From SVTX01 sp045132775 (GTDB taxonomy: Bacteria > Bacillota > Clostridia > Oscillospirales > CAG-272), in contig JBGUSX010000141.1 of assembly GCA_045132775.1 (NCBI GenBank), positions 8,951-72,950 on the forward strand: a stretch of DNA of 64,000 nt, written 5' to 3'. Below, piece after piece: positions 36,061 to 45,480 of the stretch (its first letter is position 1; each line of letters opens with the position of its first letter). The notes beneath the pieces were generated by a model. The model had not been told where the DNA came from. It saw nothing but the letters and a program-made list of their open reading frames with translations, and searched no databases. The translations under genes and the position numbers were made by a program.

Positions 36061-36924
36061 ATGCAAAAGCTAATCAAGAGTATAAGAGAATATTTGGGGC
36101 TGAGCCAAGCCGACTTCGCCGAGAAGCTGGGAGTGACCTTTGCGACCATCAACCGTTGGGAAAACGGTCGTGCGATCCCCACCAAATTGGCGCAGGCAAC
36201 CCTTTACGAATACTGCAAGGCGCAGGGCGTTCCCGTCTATCAGATGATCCTCGATAAGATCAGAAATGCAGCCGAGGAAATCGCACTTGAAGAAGGACGA
36301 AGCCTGCTCTACCACGGCTCAAAGTCGGGTATCGTTGGCGACATCGCTCCCAAGAGCCGCGAGATGTGCGACTTCGGTAAGGGCTTTTATATGGGAACTG
36401 AGCCCGGACAACCGCTGACTCTGATCTGCGATTTTGAAAAATCCAAGTTCTACATCGTGTCGATCGACATGCGCGAGCTTGATGCCATTGAGATCAAAGC
36501 CGACCTCGACTGGGCAATGCTCGTTGCCTACCACCGCGGCAGAATGGAACAGATCAGGGGCACAGCATTTTACGAGAAATACAGTCAGCTTGATGCAGGC
36601 AAGGATCTCGTGATCGGAAGCATCGCAAACGACAGAATGTTCTACGTGCTGGATAACTTCTTTACCGGCGGCATCACCGATATGGCACTTGTCAATAGCC
36701 TTTCCGCGCTGAAGCTCGGAAAGCAGTACGTGGCGACCACCGAAAAGGCGTGTGCATCCGTTCGTGTGGAAAAGGAACTCCCTATCTCCATGATGGAGCG
36801 CAGATTCCTTCAGGACGAGAGCGAAGCCAACCGACAGAAAGGAATCCACCTTGCAAACGACATTTGCAAGAACTACCGCCGCGAAGGAAAGTTCTACGAC
36901 GAGATACTTGACGAGGCGAAATAA
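36061..36924 (+). CDS. XRE-type HTH protein fused to DUF3990 (ADP-ribosyltransferase-like)
   Basis: 287 residues from the ATG after GGAGGC. Residues 1-60 are a Cro/CI helix-turn-helix (LGLSQADFAEKLGVTFATIN, RWENGRAIPT). From about 85, LYHGSKSGIVGDI and DFGKGFYMG match DUF3990, a family whose fold resembles ADP-ribosyltransferases (H-Y-x-E-like signature, HGS then GFY). A regulator or antitoxin-like DNA-binding part and an enzyme-like part in one chain suggest a self-regulating toxin or defence effector (inference). It is followed 12 bases later by the next gene, so a two-gene cassette. Confidence 0.8.
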   Translation: MQKLIKSIREYLGLSQADFAEKLGVTFATINRWENGRAIPTKLAQATLYEYCKAQGVPVYQMILDKIRNAAEEIALEEGRSLLYHGSKSGIVGDIAPKSREMCDFGKGFYMGTEPGQPLTLICDFEKSKFYIVSIDMRELDAIEIKADLDWAMLVAYHRGRMEQIRGTAFYEKYSQLDAGKDLVIGSIANDRMFYVLDNFFTGGITDMALVNSLSALKLGKQYVATTEKACASVRVEKELPISMMERRFLQDESEANRQKGIHLANDICKNYRREGKFYDEILDEAK

Positions 36925-36936
36925 TAGGAGGACACA

Positions 36937-37353
36937 ATGAACGAACTCCAACTGAAAATGTGTGATATACAAGGCAGACTCTTCGAGCTGTCGGGTGCTG
37001 TCGGTTACGATAGCGTGACCTTCATCAAGGCGTTTATGACAGGTGAGGTCGCCAAAGGACTTGACTCCAAGTTCAACCGTATGCAATGGGCTGGCGAAGA
37101 ATATCTCCTCGCGGAGATTGCCGATAACGCCGAGCTCACAAAGGGCGGCACCGTGTACGATAAAGAGGTGCTCTATTGGACAGGCTACCTCTACCGCTTC
37201 TGGCACTTCGCCACAGGCGAGGATAGCAAGGACATCTACCGCCAAGCCCCTGCCGAAACCATGAGCCGCAATTGGCTCATCTTCCATACCCTCGCCCCCG
37301 AAGTGGCAATCGAGGATCTGAAAGAGATTTATAGGCAGAGAAATGGGAATTAA
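36937..37353 (+). CDS. Conserved-looking protein partner of HTH-DUF3990, unrecognised
   Basis: 138 residues; ATG preceded by AGGAGGACACA. It starts MNELQLKMCDIQGRLFELSG. Soluble and predicted mostly helical, with an aromatic segment YWTGYLYRFWHFATGED near residue 90. No family recognised. The 12-base spacing to the DUF3990 gene implies a functional pair, perhaps its substrate, antitoxin or adaptor (inference). Confidence 0.75.
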   Translation: MNELQLKMCDIQGRLFELSGAVGYDSVTFIKAFMTGEVAKGLDSKFNRMQWAGEEYLLAEIADNAELTKGGTVYDKEVLYWTGYLYRFWHFATGEDSKDIYRQAPAETMSRNWLIFHTLAPEVAIEDLKEIYRQRNGN

Positions 37354-37368
37354 GATTAGGAGAATTTA

Positions 37369-37695
37369 ATGAATAAACAAGAAGATATTAAAAAGGCTAA
37401 AAAGATACTTGATGCCAACGATGACATCCACAAAATTGAAGAAATATTGCATGATTCCACATTGTTTCATCGCAAGGCAGATCATTTATATGATGAATTA
37501 TCAAAAAAGATTGACTATTTGCCCTATATTGAACTTGGCAAAACTGCCAATCGAATGAATGGTGATATTCCATTTAAAAATTTGAATTATAAATATAAGC
37601 TAAACGTTTTTCGGATGATTCGCAATGCAATATTAGAGTATATTGCATATGAAACTTGTAAAAAAGAGGAATCAGAAAATGAAGGAAACCAATGA
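37369..37695 (+). CDS. Small helical protein, unrecognised
   Basis: 108 residues; ATG after AGGAGAATTTA. Reads MNKQEDIKKAKKILDANDDI and is charged and helical throughout. No motif recognised. It overlaps the HEPN gene by 17 bases, so probably translated as its partner. Base composition turns distinctly AT-rich here compared with the preceding genes, a sign of separate origin. Confidence 0.7.
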   Translation: MNKQEDIKKAKKILDANDDIHKIEEILHDSTLFHRKADHLYDELSKKIDYLPYIELGKTANRMNGDIPFKNLNYKYKLNVFRMIRNAILEYIAYETCKKEESENEGNQ

Positions 37696-38353
37696 TATAG
37701 AAAAATATATTTTGAACAAAGTTTTGATGTCTGCTATCGTAAATTGTTTGGAAGCGGGATTAATTTCAAAAGATGATTCTGTTGAAAAAATAAAGGAAAT
37801 TATATATTCTAAAAAAGTCCTTGATCCCGATAATCTTTTCATACAAATTACGTATGTTGATTCCTTGAAATCCTCAATAGAGTTGTTGCTGAGTCATAAC
37901 GCATATGATGAAGCGATTATTTTGGCGATGACTTGTGTCGAGCATATGTTGAATTATTTTTACGGTGAGTATTTTGAGCGAATTGTAGCAATGTCGAATC
38001 GAAAAATAGATGATTTACTGAAAGGAACAAAGGTTTCTGAAAAAATCGGTGCATTATATCTTTTGACATTCAGAGAATCCTTTCCACAACAGTTGGAATC
38101 AGATATACTTGCGCTTAATAAAAAGAGAAATGACTTTATACATTACAAAACTCCTAAGATTGCCATAGATGAATGGGACGTGAAAAGCAAAAAGGACGAT
38201 GAAACAGTCAAAATTGCATCGTCCGCCCTTGATTTAATTGAGAAATTAAAAGCATTTTTAAGCAATAAAGAAGATGAAATATATGGTAGCAATCAAATTG
38301 CCCAAGAAATTTTTGAAAAACTAAAAGTAGAGGAACAAAACAATGTCAAATAA
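37679..38353 (+). CDS. HEPN-domain-like protein
   Basis: 224 residues from the ATG at 37679 (AGAGGA upstream). An all-helical protein with RNDFIH near residue 152, matching the HEPN R-x4-H ribonuclease motif in the context LNKKRNDFIHYKTPK. Many HEPN proteins are RNases in toxin-antitoxin or defence systems. It overlaps the gene before it (17 bases) and the methyltransferase after it (11 bases), so it is part of the restriction-modification operon. Confidence 0.7.
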   Translation: MKETNDIEKYILNKVLMSAIVNCLEAGLISKDDSVEKIKEIIYSKKVLDPDNLFIQITYVDSLKSSIELLLSHNAYDEAIILAMTCVEHMLNYFYGEYFERIVAMSNRKIDDLLKGTKVSEKIGALYLLTFRESFPQQLESDILALNKKRNDFIHYKTPKIAIDEWDVKSKKDDETVKIASSALDLIEKLKAFLSNKEDEIYGSNQIAQEIFEKLKVEEQNNVK

Positions 38354-39944
38354 ATTAGAGCTTACTTGGTTTGGCAAAGACGAGCCGATGCACATAGAGC
38401 CGAGACTTTTGATTGAAAACGCGGAGCTTTCCAATACCGCCGTGGATCCCGATACCGAAAATATATTGATTCATGGCGATAACTTACTTGCATTAAAAGC
38501 GTTGGAAAGTAAATATGCGGGAAAAGTAAAGTGTATCTATATAGATCCCCCATATAATACGGGTTATGCTTTTGAGCATTACGATGATAATATGGAGCAT
38601 AGTATTTGGCTTCAGTTGATGCGCTCAAGATTGCAAGTTCTGCGTTTTCTATTGCACGAAACGGGTACGATATGGATTTCTCTGGACGATAATGAGGCCC
38701 ATTATCTTAAAGTGCTGTGTGATGAAATTTTTGGCAGAAAAAACTTCATTGCGGATGTTGCGTGGGAAAAGGCAGATAGCCCTCGCATGGATGCTAAGTT
38801 GTTTTCAACACGATATGATCATACTCTTGTATATGCCAAAAATATAGATGTGGTACAGATTAATCAAGTAGTCACAGATGAAGTGCCAGAACACTATAAC
38901 AAGGTGTCCGAGGATGGTCGTAAATATTATTTGAAACCTCTTCGCTACATGGGTGCTGAAGATAGCCGAGAAGCTCGACCAAATTTGTATTTTCCAATTA
39001 CTGCACCAGACGGAACGGAAGTGTATCCTATCCGTAATGATGGAACTGATGGCCGGTGGCGTTGGGCTAAAGAAAAAGTGGAGTCAAGTCCAGAACTCTT
39101 AGAATGGGTTAATGGCAGAAATGGGTGGTCGGTATACTACCGCATTTTTGCCAATGAGTTTTCCACTCGTCCTCCAGAGACTTTGTGGAGTTACCAATAC
39201 GCAGGTAGCAACAGAAATGCAAAAGCCGAAATCAAGGCACTTTTTAAGGGCGATAAATCTTTTGATACTCCTAAGCCGGAAAAATTGATTGAAGTAATCT
39301 TAAATATTGCAACTAATCCTGGTGATCTTGTGTTGGATTCCTTCCTCGGCTCCGGTACAACTGCTGCTGTGGCACACAAGATGGGTAGACATTATATAGG
39401 CGTTGAAATGGGTGCCCACGCCTATACACACTGCAAAGTGCGTCTTGATAAAGTTATCTCAGGTACGGATAAAGGCGGTATCACTAAATCAACTAATTGG
39501 CAAAGTGGCGGCGGATACCGCTTCTATGAACTTGCTCCGTCGTTGATAAACGAAGATCCTTTCGGAGAATACGTTATCAATCCTGATTATGACGCAGATA
39601 TGCTTGCCGCTGCGGTTGCTCTACACGAAGGATTTACCTATCAACCAAACACGGAGATGTTTTGGAAACAATCCGTCGGTAATGAAAAATCCTATCTGTT
39701 CGTTACTACCCGTCATCTCAATTCTACCTTCCTTGACTCTATCAAGGATTCTATGGAGGATGACGAATATTTGATCATTGCTTGCCGTTCTTTTGAAAGC
39801 GGACTTGACAAGGCGTATGACCACATTACGCTCAAAAAGATTCCTCAAATGTTGCTTTCCCGTTGCGAGTTCGGCAAAACCGATTACAATTTGAACATCG
39901 TACATCCACCCGTATATGAAGATGAGGAGGACATAGATGAATAA
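38343..39944 (+). CDS. mod: Type III restriction-modification DNA methyltransferase (Mod)
   Basis: 533 residues. The catalytic motif DPPYNTG lies at about 68-74, and the AdoMet-binding motif DSFLGSGTTAAVA at about 331. This order (IV before I) is typical of beta-class N6-adenine methyltransferases such as type III Mod. The middle region is the target-recognition part. The ATG at 38343 overlaps the HEPN gene, and the end overlaps the restriction gene by 8 bases. Methylates the host at the recognition sequence, which cannot be read from the protein. Confidence 0.92.
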   Translation: MSNKLELTWFGKDEPMHIEPRLLIENAELSNTAVDPDTENILIHGDNLLALKALESKYAGKVKCIYIDPPYNTGYAFEHYDDNMEHSIWLQLMRSRLQVLRFLLHETGTIWISLDDNEAHYLKVLCDEIFGRKNFIADVAWEKADSPRMDAKLFSTRYDHTLVYAKNIDVVQINQVVTDEVPEHYNKVSEDGRKYYLKPLRYMGAEDSREARPNLYFPITAPDGTEVYPIRNDGTDGRWRWAKEKVESSPELLEWVNGRNGWSVYYRIFANEFSTRPPETLWSYQYAGSNRNAKAEIKALFKGDKSFDTPKPEKLIEVILNIATNPGDLVLDSFLGSGTTAAVAHKMGRHYIGVEMGAHAYTHCKVRLDKVISGTDKGGITKSTNWQSGGGYRFYELAPSLINEDPFGEYVINPDYDADMLAAAVALHEGFTYQPNTEMFWKQSVGNEKSYLFVTTRHLNSTFLDSIKDSMEDDEYLIIACRSFESGLDKAYDHITLKKIPQMLLSRCEFGKTDYNLNIVHPPVYEDEEDIDE

Positions 39945-42603
39945 TAACTATTTCCCTCAATATACCACCGACTATATCAGCGGTGTTATGTCCCTGCGTA
40001 AGCCGCAGACCGCTTCTTTGAAGATACTTGAAGAAATTGTCAATAGCGTTAGTTTGCGAAAAGGAATGAATTTGAAGGCTGCATTGGGAGCAGTTCATGC
40101 TATGTATCCAATCTGCTCTGACTTTGAACGTGAGTTCATGTCGCTTACCTTTGCCTTGGCAACAGGTGTTGGTAAAACACGTTTGATGGGCGCTTTTATT
40201 GCATACCTCTATACGCAACACAATATTAAGAATTTCTTTGTTGTTGCACCTAATACCACGATTTATGAAAAGCTCAAGCGCGATCTGAGCGATTGGAATA
40301 GCAGTAAATATGTGTTCAAAGGTCTGGGCTGTTTTAGCACACCTCCGCAGATTATTACGGATGACGATTACCGCACCAAGAATCTTGAAATATTTGATTC
40401 AGAGGTACATATTTTCGTATTCAATATTGACAAGTTCAATAAAGAAGACGCGAATATGAAAAAGGTAAATGAGCTGCTCGGTGATTCCTTCTACCAGTAT
40501 TTGTCCAATCTGCCCGACTTGGTGTTGATTATGGATGAATCTCACCACTATCGTGCAGAAAAGGGCGCGCAGGCTCTTAACGAGCTTCACCCTTTGCTCG
40601 GATTGGAGTTGACCGCTACTCCTCTTGTTGCGAGTGGATCAAAGCAGATTCCTTTTAAGAATGTTGTATATGAATATCCTCTTTCTCGCGCAATTGAGGA
40701 CGGATATACTCGTACGCCCTTTGCGGTTACACGCTCTGATATTGATTTTTACAATTTTGGTGACGAGCAACTTGACAAAATGATGTTGATTGACGGCATC
40801 GCTTGTCACGAAAATACAAAGCGTAAACTTGAAATGTATGCGCTAAATAATAGCACTCCCGAAAAGCCTATCCGTATTGTAAAGCCGTTTATGCTGGTTG
40901 TGTGTAAGGATACAGATCACGCAGCTTGGGTAGAAAGCTTTATCAAGTCGGATGAGTTCCGAGATGGCGCATATAGAAACAAGACAATTACTGTTCACTC
41001 TAAGCAAAAGGGAGCGGAAAGCGAGTTTAATACTCGTTTACTCTTAGATGTTGAAAGTGAGGATAACCCTATTGAGATCGTTATTCACGTTAATATGCTC
41101 AAAGAAGGTTGGGATGTAAACAATCTCTATACGATAGTACCGTTGAGAACTGCGGCATCCAAAATTCTCCGTGAACAGATGGTAGGTCGTGGACTTCGCT
41201 TGCCTTACGGCGAACGTACCGGTGACAAAGATGTAGATGCCGTTATGCTTACCGCGCACGATAAATTCAATGACATTTTGGCTGAAGCTCAAAAAGGCGA
41301 TTCGATTTTCAAGGCGGGCAACGTTATCAAAGCGGAGGAAATTGTTCCTGAAAAAATTACCTCTACTCAGTTGAAGATCGAATTTGAGCCGGACAAGGTG
41401 TTAGAAACAGCTTACTCACAGACAAACATTGAGAAAAGCGAAGAAATGGATACGTTGGTAAAGAAGGCAACCGAGATTATTACCACCGAAGTATCCAAGC
41501 ACATTCAGAACACCCCTGCGCACAAGGTGGAGCCCGCGCAGGCAAAAGAAATTGTATCCACAGTTGCTGAACAACTTGGAGAGGATGAGGATTTAGGCAA
41601 CATTTTCAAGGAAAATGAAATGCCTCTTGCCGCTTGGCTGCTTTATCAGACCGAGGAAACCCACAAAGCAGCACAGAAAAAGTTCATTCCCATTCCTCGT
41701 ATTAAAGTTACAGATAGCGGGGTTGAGGAATATGTGTTTGTTGATTTTGATTTGGAGTTGTCCGATTTTACACATGTTCCGATTAAGAACGAATTGCTTG
41801 TTCAAAATCTTGAGGATATGCAGGACAAGCAACGTATCAAAGGAGAAGCTATAGACTTCGAGGGATATAATCCCAAAAAGGTCATTCTTGAGCAGTTGCG
41901 TCAAAAGCCGGAAATCGATTACGAAAAGTGTTCTGCACTCCTATTCAAGCTTATTACACAGTTGTGCGATCATTACGAGAGCATTCACGGCGAGAACGGT
42001 ATGCGAAATATCGTTATGATGTATAAGCGCGATATTGGCAACAAGATCTATAAGCAGATGATGCAAAACTTTTATTGCGAAAACGGCTTCTTGCAAGCGG
42101 AAGTAATCGGAACGCGCGACTATAATTTGCAACAGATTTATAGCTACAAGGAAAAGGTATCTTTGTTTGATAGCTTCACCGAGGATATTCGTTCCGTGCT
42201 GTTTTGCGATATCAAGCGTGGTGTTTTTGAAAATGCCAAGTTCGATAGTTTGCCAGAACTTGTTTTAGCAAGAGTATTGGAAACCGAAACCGATGATGTT
42301 GAAAATTGGCTTCGTCCTTCTCCCCGTGAGTTTAATATCACGTACAATCACGGTCATACTTATGAACCCGACTTTGTTGTAGAAACCAAAGATACAATCT
42401 ATTTGGTCGAGGTTAAGGGAGAGGACAAGTTGCAAGATCCCGATGTTATTGCTAAAAAGAAGCGCGGTATTCAGTATTGCGAGGTTGCATCGCGTTGGGG
42501 TAAGGCAAACGGATATAAGGAGTGGAAATATCTCTTTATCCCGTCAAAGCAGATTATGCCGAACTCTTCGTTTGTGCAGTTGGCAAAGCGATTTCAAGAA
42601 TGA
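39937..42603 (+). CDS. res: Type III restriction enzyme helicase-nuclease (Res)
   Basis: 888 residues. Walker A is ATGVGKT at about residues 75-81, and the DEAH-box variant MDESHHYRA is near residue 194. Helicase motif VI-like GRGLRLPYG is near 425. The C-terminal PD-(D/E)xK nuclease reads EPDFVVETKDTIYLVEVKG at about 808-826. Lengths and order match Res. Translocates or switches along DNA and cuts unmodified invaders with Mod. It is translationally coupled to mod. No frame damage is visible, so the system looks functional. Confidence 0.92.
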   Translation: MNNNYFPQYTTDYISGVMSLRKPQTASLKILEEIVNSVSLRKGMNLKAALGAVHAMYPICSDFEREFMSLTFALATGVGKTRLMGAFIAYLYTQHNIKNFFVVAPNTTIYEKLKRDLSDWNSSKYVFKGLGCFSTPPQIITDDDYRTKNLEIFDSEVHIFVFNIDKFNKEDANMKKVNELLGDSFYQYLSNLPDLVLIMDESHHYRAEKGAQALNELHPLLGLELTATPLVASGSKQIPFKNVVYEYPLSRAIEDGYTRTPFAVTRSDIDFYNFGDEQLDKMMLIDGIACHENTKRKLEMYALNNSTPEKPIRIVKPFMLVVCKDTDHAAWVESFIKSDEFRDGAYRNKTITVHSKQKGAESEFNTRLLLDVESEDNPIEIVIHVNMLKEGWDVNNLYTIVPLRTAASKILREQMVGRGLRLPYGERTGDKDVDAVMLTAHDKFNDILAEAQKGDSIFKAGNVIKAEEIVPEKITSTQLKIEFEPDKVLETAYSQTNIEKSEEMDTLVKKATEIITTEVSKHIQNTPAHKVEPAQAKEIVSTVAEQLGEDEDLGNIFKENEMPLAAWLLYQTEETHKAAQKKFIPIPRIKVTDSGVEEYVFVDFDLELSDFTHVPIKNELLVQNLEDMQDKQRIKGEAIDFEGYNPKKVILEQLRQKPEIDYEKCSALLFKLITQLCDHYESIHGENGMRNIVMMYKRDIGNKIYKQMMQNFYCENGFLQAEVIGTRDYNLQQIYSYKEKVSLFDSFTEDIRSVLFCDIKRGVFENAKFDSLPELVLARVLETETDDVENWLRPSPREFNITYNHGHTYEPDFVVETKDTIYLVEVKGEDKLQDPDVIAKKKRGIQYCEVASRWGKANGYKEWKYLFIPSKQIMPNSSFVQLAKRFQE

Positions 42604-42650
42604 TTCTGTTTTATAATTAATTTTGTATTAATCGAATTGAGGTGAGACAA

Positions 42651-43640
42651 TTGGATGATGTAACCAAATCTGAGTCCAACATGTTAAATGATAACGAATG
42701 GATGTTCCTTTTGTTTTTGATGTTGGTAGAAGATGCAAAACAAAGAAATGAACAGTGGAAATCCTTTGAGAATGAACTCATTTACAATAATCGTTTTTCG
42801 TCACATCATCCTATTGTTGACGAATTACATAAGAGACGTGAACAAGCTACCACAACTATACAGAAGGATACAATATTTTATAGGGCACGTTGTTTTGATC
42901 AAACAAGTTTTGATAAATTGGTATCATATTATTTAAGAGAAAATGGATACAAGGAAAAACAAATAAAATCGATACTTGAAGAATGGTCTGATCAGGAAAA
43001 ATTATTAACACTAATGCCACAAATATATAGCGATGTAGATTCCTTTGAAAATTCAGCACTGATAAGTGCACAGCGAAAATGGAAACGATATGTAAAATTC
43101 AAAGGGTGGGGAGAAAAGGATTCTTCTGCCCCAAACGCGGATTTGATTGGCAATGGTAGAGCAAATCCAGATCACATACGGTATCTATACCTTTGTGAAG
43201 ATAAAACCACACCTGTATATGAAGTTCGCCCAATTATTGGACAGACGGTTAGTGTGGCAAAATTTAAGCTGCAGAGAGACGTTAAAGTTTATGATTTGAC
43301 GTTGGATATTCAAGATGAAATTGGCGAAGAAAAAATGCAAATGCCAAGCCTTTATAATACGATTGGTCAAATGTTTTCAAGGCCTTATAACGGTGAACCT
43401 ACAAAATATCTTCCCACACAATATTTAGCTGAAGAAATAAAGAATATGGGGTTTGACGGTTTGCGGTTTAATAGTTCGCTTCATAGTGGTGGTATTAATG
43501 TAGTCCTTTTTGATCCCGAAGCTTGCAAAGCAGTATCGTCTGATTTGGTTGAAATCAAATCAATAAACATTGACATAGATCGACCTTTGATTTATACCAT
43601 AGGAGATTCGAGCAAAAATCAAACAGAGGTGAAAAAATAA
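42651..43640 (+). CDS. RES-domain protein with HEPN/RES N-terminal region
   Basis: 329 residues from a TTG at 42651, with GAGGTGAG just upstream; a GTG at 42642 lacks a site. The RES domain is visible as FYRARCFD, GRANPDHIRYLYLCEDKTTP with VYEVRPIIGQTVSVA, and NMGFDGLRFNSSLHSGGINV. The N-terminal 80 residues resemble the HEPN/RES NTD. RES proteins are NAD-degrading toxins (ParT/MbcT type) normally paired with Xre antitoxins. None is adjacent here, so its control may come from the restriction system (inference). Confidence 0.82.
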   Translation: MDDVTKSESNMLNDNEWMFLLFLMLVEDAKQRNEQWKSFENELIYNNRFSSHHPIVDELHKRREQATTTIQKDTIFYRARCFDQTSFDKLVSYYLRENGYKEKQIKSILEEWSDQEKLLTLMPQIYSDVDSFENSALISAQRKWKRYVKFKGWGEKDSSAPNADLIGNGRANPDHIRYLYLCEDKTTPVYEVRPIIGQTVSVAKFKLQRDVKVYDLTLDIQDEIGEEKMQMPSLYNTIGQMFSRPYNGEPTKYLPTQYLAEEIKNMGFDGLRFNSSLHSGGINVVLFDPEACKAVSSDLVEIKSINIDIDRPLIYTIGDSSKNQTEVKK

Positions 43641-44305
43641 TGGATAATAGTGGAGTGATTTATATTCTTACAAACCCGTCCTTTCCCGAGTATGTAAAAA
43701 TCGGATACGCAGATGACATCAACAAGCGCTTAAATCAACTGAATAGAAGCGAATGTATTCCTTTCGCATTCCGCGTATACGCTACATATGAGGTTAACTC
43801 TCGTCTGTCAGATTTAAAAATTCATGCGATTATCGATAAGCTGAATCCAAATTTGCGCTCAATTGACAACTTTAATGGTCAAAAGCGCGTTCGCGAGTTT
43901 TATGCTATGTCGCCCGAGGATGCCTACTCCATTCTTGAGGCAATAGCTGAAATTCACGGTTGCGCGGATAAGCTTACTCTTGTTCAGCCAAGCGAAGATG
44001 AAATTGCTGCCGAGGATACGGCACAAGAAATTGTAGCCGAGAGAACCGAGAGAATGGCTCCGTTCTCATTTACTATGTGTAATATCCCTGTAGGAGCAAC
44101 ATTGGAATTTTACTTGAATGCACGAGAGGCAACCGGCATCACTTGCACCGTTGCAGACGAAAAGCATGTGAATTATCAGGGACGCATTCTTTCCCTCTCT
44201 GCTCTTGCATGCGAGTTGAGTGGTAAAAGTCCTTTAGCCGGACCGCGCTATTTCAAATATAATGGCGAGTGGCTCAATGATATTCGACATAAAGCAGGAG
44301 TGTAA
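43640..44305 (+). CDS. GIY-YIG (T5orf172-type) nuclease with DUF4357-like C-terminus
   Basis: 221 residues. The ATG overlaps the RES stop (TAATG). The GIY-YIG fold signature is VIYILTNPSFPEYVKIGYAD with DINKRLNQLN. The C-terminal part (VGATLEFYL..., RILSLSALACELSG...GPRYFKYNGEWLNDI) resembles DUF4357, often found in restriction-associated nucleases. Probably a nuclease accessory of the defence operon. Last intact gene of that operon. Confidence 0.8.
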   Translation: MDNSGVIYILTNPSFPEYVKIGYADDINKRLNQLNRSECIPFAFRVYATYEVNSRLSDLKIHAIIDKLNPNLRSIDNFNGQKRVREFYAMSPEDAYSILEAIAEIHGCADKLTLVQPSEDEIAAEDTAQEIVAERTERMAPFSFTMCNIPVGATLEFYLNAREATGITCTVADEKHVNYQGRILSLSALACELSGKSPLAGPRYFKYNGEWLNDIRHKAGV

Positions 44306-44307
44306 AT

Positions 44308-44499
44308 TTGAAGTTGCCCACTGAGATGTTTGGCTCGTTCGGTGTGGCGGACGGAGTCTATCCGGCGTATCACATGAACAAACTTCATTGGATCTCGGTG
44401 CTTTTGCCCGACGCGCCCAACGACATTGTGCAGTTTCTTGTGAACGTGAGTTTTGAAGTAACAAAGGCGTTCAACAAGAGGAAAATGCAGCAAATGTAA
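44308..44499 (+). pseudogene. C-terminal fragment of MmcQ/YjbR-family protein
   Basis: The frame contains YHMNKLHWISVLLPDAPNDI and FLVNVSFEVTK, the conserved C-terminal end of MmcQ/YjbR DNA-binding-like proteins. About the first half is missing and no ribosome binding site precedes it. A relic left at a cassette boundary. Confidence 0.7.
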
Positions 44500-44521
44500 T
44501 TGTAATAATGATGACAAGCGA

Positions 44522-44565
44522 AAAGCCTGAACAAGTATGACGGTTACTTTGTTCAGGCTTTTTTG
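44522..44565 (+). terminator. Terminator ending the defence operon
   Basis: AAAAGCCTGAACAA pairs with TTGTTCAGGCTTTT around a 14-base loop, then a T-run. Confidence 0.88.
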
Positions 44566-44590
44566 TATGACATTGTACGAATTGCGGTTT

Positions 44591-45345
44591 AAAGACTGCC
44601 GGGGGCTGTGCCCCCCCAAAACGATCGTGTATCAGACTGATTTCGGATTTGATTTTGGGTGCAAATTTCATCTCGGTATGGACGAATCCAAAATGAATAT
44701 GGGGGCTTTGAGCGCAAAGTTAGGTGATTTGCACCTAACTTTCAAATCAAAAATAGAGATTCCAAAGTGTCAAATTGATACTTTGGAATGATACTTTGGA
44801 TATAATAAGTTACATTGCTGAGGTTGCATGTGGTATTCAAGGCGTTTTATCATCGGAATACCAGAAAGATGGTCGTGGGTTCTGTACAGGAAAGCATAGA
44901 GTGTTAAAATTGTATGCAAGCATGAGAAATACCGAGAAGTGCGCGATTGTGTCTCAGACTCATTTTAGGATTGTGCAGGATTTGACAGAATTGTGAGGAC
45001 TGCCCGGGGCGTGAATCGCACTCACAAAAGAACATTGGCTGGGACAAAATTGCGGCATATTGTAAGCCTGCTTTGCCGTAAAAATCTTATTTATTCTCTC
45101 AAAAAACCTTATATTACCTTGTATTTGCTCTGAAAGAACTTATGTATTTTGAACATCGATTTTTTGAATCATTTTTACATAAAAATTTTGCTGTTTTTAT
45201 GTCATATATGGTGTTTGGATCACTGTGAGTAATTGAGAGAAGAAGACTGCCGAGGCGGTCACCCTCGGAAATGCATTTATACCAGACTCATTCTACCAAT
45301 AAAGCTGAGATTTATAATTTGTTGCAATTTCAAAATGAGTATGGG
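44591..45345 (+). repeat. Repeat-rich gap: repeat copies D, E, F and two strong hairpins
   Basis: Non-coding stretch within 44500-45480. Copy D: AAAGACTGCCGGGGGCTGTG near 44591 with a GGGGG/CCCCC hairpin. Perfect 11-bp hairpin 44716-44742 (AAAGTTAGGTG/CACCTAACTTT). A 14-bp hairpin with one G-T pair at 44759-44789. Copy E: GAATTGTGAGGACTGCCC near 44985, with stem CGGCA (45053-45057)/TGCCG (45074-45078). Copy F: GAAGAAGACTGCCGAGGC near 45238. Short open frames here lack ribosome binding sites and family features. Confidence 0.65.
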
Positions 45346-45377
45346 AAGTGAAACGGTCAAGGTATAAAAAGAAAAAC

Positions 45378-45414
45378 TTCGGCTAATTTATAAGATTTCT
45401 TAAAATTAGCCGAA
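45378..45414. terminator. Bidirectional hairpin terminator, repeated at 48266
   Basis: TTCGGCTAATTT (45378-45389) pairs with AAATTAGCCGAA (45403-45414), with A-rich and T-rich flanks. A nearly identical copy lies at 48266-48302. Lies after the minus-strand oxidoreductase gene. Confidence 0.75.
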
Positions 45415-45480
45415 AAAAAGAGCGTTTATCAACAATCGTCGGAAAAATATTTCAACAATCGTCGGAAAAGTGATGATATA

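Noticed and set aside
44537..44996. Two short plus-strand frames in the gap after the defence operon
   Set aside because: They cross perfect hairpins and repeat copies, have no ribosome binding site and no family signal.
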